Source of the DNA: CAZUNB01 sp964622235
Lineage (GTDB): Bacteria; Patescibacteriota; Saccharimonadia; Saccharimonadales; JAGPDM01
Length of the DNA stretch: 14,443 bases
Direction: 5' to 3'
Assembly: GCA_964622235.1 (NCBI GenBank)
Contig: CAZUNB010000030.1
Location: forward strand, 1-14,443
In this document: positions 12,850-14,443 of the stretch, one piece after another
How the letters are laid out: each line of letters begins with the position of its first letter
Position numbering within the stretch: position 1 is the first letter of the stretch
The notes under the pieces: model-generated
Database searches by the model: none
Told to the model about the DNA's origin: nothing
The model's input: only the letters and a program-made list of their open reading frames with translations
Position numbers and translations under genes: made by a program

Positions 12850-13755
12850 TTACTTGTCAACTGCTCCACTTTGTTTGGCTGGTATGCTGTGAGTACTTGC
12901 AAATTCATAAATAGCTTGCGCACGGCGAACAAGATACGGATGCGTACTAAATGTTTCGCTAACTAAATTAAAGCCATTGTTGCTCTCGGTGAGTTGGTTT
13001 GTGATTCCTTCAATAGTGGCATACTTTGTGACATTTGGACCAACGTGAACTTTTATTAAAGCACTAATGACAACATCTGGATCGGCAGTATACGCAACGC
13101 TCAAGCGATCAGCGGTTTTCTCTGCTCGCCGACTCCAGAAACCAAAAATCCAAGTAAAAATCCCACCAAAGAAAGGGATCGAATATAGTGGAGCGAGGTA
13201 GATACCAATGCTAGTGTGCTTATATGCAATATGCCCAATTTCATGTACGACAATCGACTTCAATTCATCAGGAGTGAGACCATCGACTGCTCCGGAATGT
13301 AAGACTACGCAATATGGCTTCATAAAGCCGAAAGCATAGGCATTTAGCATCGGCTGTTGGATAATAAAAATTTCCATTGGTGGAATATTAAGGTCGCTGC
13401 AAACTGAGATGGCGTAGTTGTGCAGCCAAGACATTGAAGAAAAACGAATATTGAGCGCGTTAGCAAGCATTATCTGGCGCTGCATACGGATGGTAATCAT
13501 AATCGTGCCTAAGACTACGGCTAGAAGAATAGCGAAAAGTCCCACAAACACTACTTCACCTATAAAACCTTGAATGCCATCCTGGAGTGAAGCAATTAAT
13601 ATTGCGAAAAAAAGATAAATACTTAGCATTGCTCCACTAGCGATCAGGCCAATGACTAGAGCGGAAGTATCTTTGCTGCTTCTTGCCTGTTCTAATATTG
13701 GTGATTTAATAAAGGGATCTCCTACTTTTTTGATTTTAATTACTTTAGTAATCAT
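12850..13755 (-). CDS. M48-family membrane metalloprotease
   Basis: 301 residues. Zinc peptidase related to HtpX, which degrades damaged membrane proteins; active site faces the cytosol. After a short basic N-terminus come two hydrophobic helices (about 35-60 and 68-92), then the peptidase domain with PMLNAYAFGFMKPYCVVLHS, GLTPDELKSIVVHEIGHIAY carrying the HExxH zinc site (His171, Glu172, His175), a further hydrophobic stretch (IYLAPLYSIPFFGGIFTWIF) and EKTADRLSVAYTADP, whose Glu212 is the third zinc ligand. The C-terminal FSTHPYLVRRAQAI motif is typical of the family. All catalytic residues are present. The start at 13755 (MITKVIKIKKVGDP) is preferred over upstream ATGs because a hairpin and promoter lie just upstream of it; a weak AAGAGAA precedes it. 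First gene of the 13755-11083 cluster. Confidence 0.93.
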   Translation of the reverse strand: MITKVIKIKKVGDPFIKSPILEQARSSKDTSALVIGLIASGAMLSIYLFFAILIASLQDGIQGFIGEVVFVGLFAILLAVVLGTIMITIRMQRQIMLANALNIRFSSMSWLHNYAISVCSDLNIPPMEIFIIQQPMLNAYAFGFMKPYCVVLHSGAVDGLTPDELKSIVVHEIGHIAYKHTSIGIYLAPLYSIPFFGGIFTWIFGFWSRRAEKTADRLSVAYTADPDVVISALIKVHVGPNVTKYATIEGITNQLTESNNGFNLVSETFSTHPYLVRRAQAIYEFASTHSIPAKQSGAVDK

Positions 13756-13766
13756 AGCAAATTCTC

Positions 13767-13794
13767 TTACTACTTTGCACCGGCAAAGTAGTAA
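13767..13794. repeat. Palindromic hairpin element, copy B, in the M48 gene leader
   Basis: A perfect 12-bp stem (13767-13778 with 13783-13794) with loop ACCG. The central 20 nt are identical to copy A at 1909-1928, and the outer stem pairs differ but are compensated. It lies between the predicted M48 promoter (start near 13821) and the ATG at 13755, ending 11 nt before the start codon, so it would sit in the 5' UTR beside the ribosome-binding site. Confidence 0.72.
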
Positions 13795-13827
13795 AAACTT
13801 AGCGATAAAACTGAAGGAAACCATGGT

Positions 13828-13856
13828 TATATAAAAAATAATTGACAAAAAATCAA
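13828..13856 (-). promoter_or_regulatory. Probable promoter of the M48 protease gene
   Basis: Minus-strand TTGATT (13856-13851), 17-bp spacer, TATATA (13833-13828). The predicted leader is about 65 nt and contains hairpin copy B. Confidence 0.5.
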
Positions 13857-13870
13857 AATATACATATGTT
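13842..13870 (+). promoter_or_regulatory. Upstream promoter candidate for the 13952 gene
   Basis: TTGACA (13842-13847), 17-bp spacer, TATGTT (13865-13870). It overlaps the divergent M48 promoter, so the two may compete. Confidence 0.45.
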
Positions 13871-13887
13871 ATTCACATAGTAGTTTA

Positions 13888-13917
13888 TTGATTTTCGTAA
13901 GGTGCACGGAATATAAT
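13888..13917 (+). promoter_or_regulatory. Proximal promoter of the 13952 gene
   Basis: TTGATT (13888-13893), 18-bp spacer, TATAAT (13912-13917). The predicted start near 13924 lies downstream of the ATG at 13919, which therefore cannot be used from this transcript; the next in-frame ATG at 13952 has a strong Shine-Dalgarno. Confidence 0.65.
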
Positions 13918-13951
13918 TATGCAAAATGCAGAAATGCCACGAGGAGCAGAT

Positions 13952-14311
13952 ATGAATTCTCAAAAGTGGGATGGAACTTTAACTGCACAGCAAGTTGGAC
14001 CCGATGGTTGCGGCGAAGGAACCCCTGAAGAATGCTTCGCATTATATGGGGAAACCGGTGCGTTTCAATGTCTTGTTGAAGTAAACCCTGAATTGGCGGT
14101 TCAAGCTGCAGTCAGTCTTGCTGGGAGGGTGAACATAGATCCAGTAACATCCGAAGTCCGCTGTCCGGCACCAGATGGCATAGCTGAAATTGCAGTGGCG
14201 ATTTCATCGCAGGGCGAACTAGAGGCTAGTCGAGTGAGGGATGTCGCACAAAAAAACAGCAGAAAATCATCAGATAGGACCAGAGGGCGAGAAAACTGGA
14301 AGCTTCAATGA
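13952..14311 (+). CDS. Small cytosolic protein of unknown function, probably frameshifted near its end
   Basis: 119 residues starting MNSQKWDGTLTAQQVGPDGC. I do not recognise it. The first 90 residues look natural: GEGTPEECFALYGETGAFQC, then LVEVNPELAVQAAVSLAGRV and PDGIAEIAVAISSQGELEAS, a soluble mixed alpha/beta protein with three cysteines near the start. GAGGAG at 13941-13946, 5 nt before the ATG, decides the start. From VAQKNSRKSSDRTRGRENWK on, the sequence becomes basic and low in hydrophobics, which looks like an out-of-frame tail: it begins at a run of seven A (14250-14256). Removing one A would join the frame to the ORF at 14241-14375. Confidence 0.65.
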   Translation: MNSQKWDGTLTAQQVGPDGCGEGTPEECFALYGETGAFQCLVEVNPELAVQAAVSLAGRVNIDPVTSEVRCPAPDGIAEIAVAISSQGELEASRVRDVAQKNSRKSSDRTRGRENWKLQ

Positions 14312-14375
14312 TCTGCTTATTGAAGTTAATGTCAGCCTTGGGTATAGACGATTACCCAACGATGGTGATACGTAA
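14241..14375 (+). pseudogene. Displaced C-terminal part of the 13952 gene, or overlapping 44-aa ORF
   Basis: The frame reads MSHKKTAENHQIGPEGEKTG then SFNDLLIEVNVSLGYRRLPN before TAA at 14373-14375. It is more protein-like than the 13952 frame over the shared stretch. If the A7 run had six bases, the two would form one protein of about 140 residues with the join VAQKTAENHQ. The ATG at 14241 has no properly spaced ribosome-binding site, so an independent overlapping gene is less likely. Confidence 0.45.
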
Positions 14376-14443
14376 ATCCGTAATTTCCTGTTCGCAAGAC
14401 TTGTCACATACAGCAATCAGTTGAGCTTTTGCGAAATGAGCAA
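14352..14443 (-). CDS. C-terminal end of a gene entering from the right edge
   Basis: The minus-strand frame from the window edge reads AHFAKAQLIAVCDKSCEQEI and TDLRITIVG before TAA (14354-14352). It is protein-like and open to the edge, but only 29 residues are visible and I cannot name the family. It would overlap the 3' end of the plus-strand gene tail by 24 nt in a tail-to-tail arrangement. Confidence 0.4.
   Translation of the reverse strand, partial: AHFAKAQLIAVCDKSCEQEITDLRITIVG

Noticed and set aside
12780..12932. Longer start of the four-helix membrane protein
   Set aside because: It would overlap the M48 gene by 83 bp and skip the clear Shine-Dalgarno at 12779.
13756..13848. Upstream ATG starts of the M48 protease
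   Set aside because: The region holds the promoter and the palindromic hairpin and translates to an unnatural cysteine-containing leader.
1..14443. CRISPR arrays, toxin-antitoxin pairs, prophage or complete insertion sequences
   Set aside because: No regularly spaced direct repeats, transposase or phage structural genes were seen on either strand.

Overview
The window looks like chromosomal DNA from a small-genome, AT-leaning bacterium, most likely a Patescibacteria/CPR member such as Candidatus Saccharibacteria. This is inference from short housekeeping proteins, sparse operons and several families typical of that group (a DUF3137-like membrane protein, a membrane histidine kinase paired with a receiver protein carrying a long disordered tail). 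UGA is used as a stop (the ATGA overlap of the rluB-like gene with der), so the UGA-recoding lineages are not supported.

Layout, almost all on the minus strand. 1-920: 5' two thirds of the visible topA. 1062-1823: an unrecognised gene. 1906-2306: a roughly 400-bp stretch bounded by two related hairpins and holding a doubtful ORF. 2339-3184: short dprA. 3301-3635 (plus strand): a textbook promoter, about 300 nt of highly structured RNA and a strong intrinsic terminator; this is an unidentified non-coding RNA and the most interesting item here. 3835-4824: pth and a small acidic protein gene that appears frameshifted. 4906-5478 (plus): a two-helix membrane protein. 5479-5852: a gene-poor stretch with possible remnants. 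5853-10594: histidine kinase, response regulator, pseudouridine synthase and GTPase Der, all co-directional. 10706-10781 (plus): tRNA-Glu(CTC) with its terminator, followed by a second short promoter-to-terminator unit. 11083-13755: an envelope cluster with an M48 metalloprotease, a four-helix membrane protein and a DUF3137-like protein split by an in-frame TAA. 13952-14375 (plus): a small gene split at an A7 run. 14352-14443: the C-terminus of a gene entering from the right.

Recurring themes. (1) Several genes (the 88-aa ORF, pth, the kinase, perhaps topA) have a -10 hexamer only 8-10 nt before the ATG and no Shine-Dalgarno, predicting leaderless mRNAs, while others (dprA, 4906, 12779, 13952) have clear Shine-Dalgarno sites. 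(2) A 20-nt palindrome, TACTTTGCACCGGCAAAGTA, occurs exactly twice with covarying flanks, plus more diverged relatives. (3) Several genes are broken by single-base events (a lost frame near 4010, TAA at 11743, A7 at 14250), which could be genuine decay, phase-variable or recoded sites, or assembly errors.

Functionally the window mixes information processing (topA, dprA, pth, rluB-like, der, tRNA), one signalling pair, and membrane quality-control or envelope proteins. No CRISPR array, prophage or complete transposon is visible.
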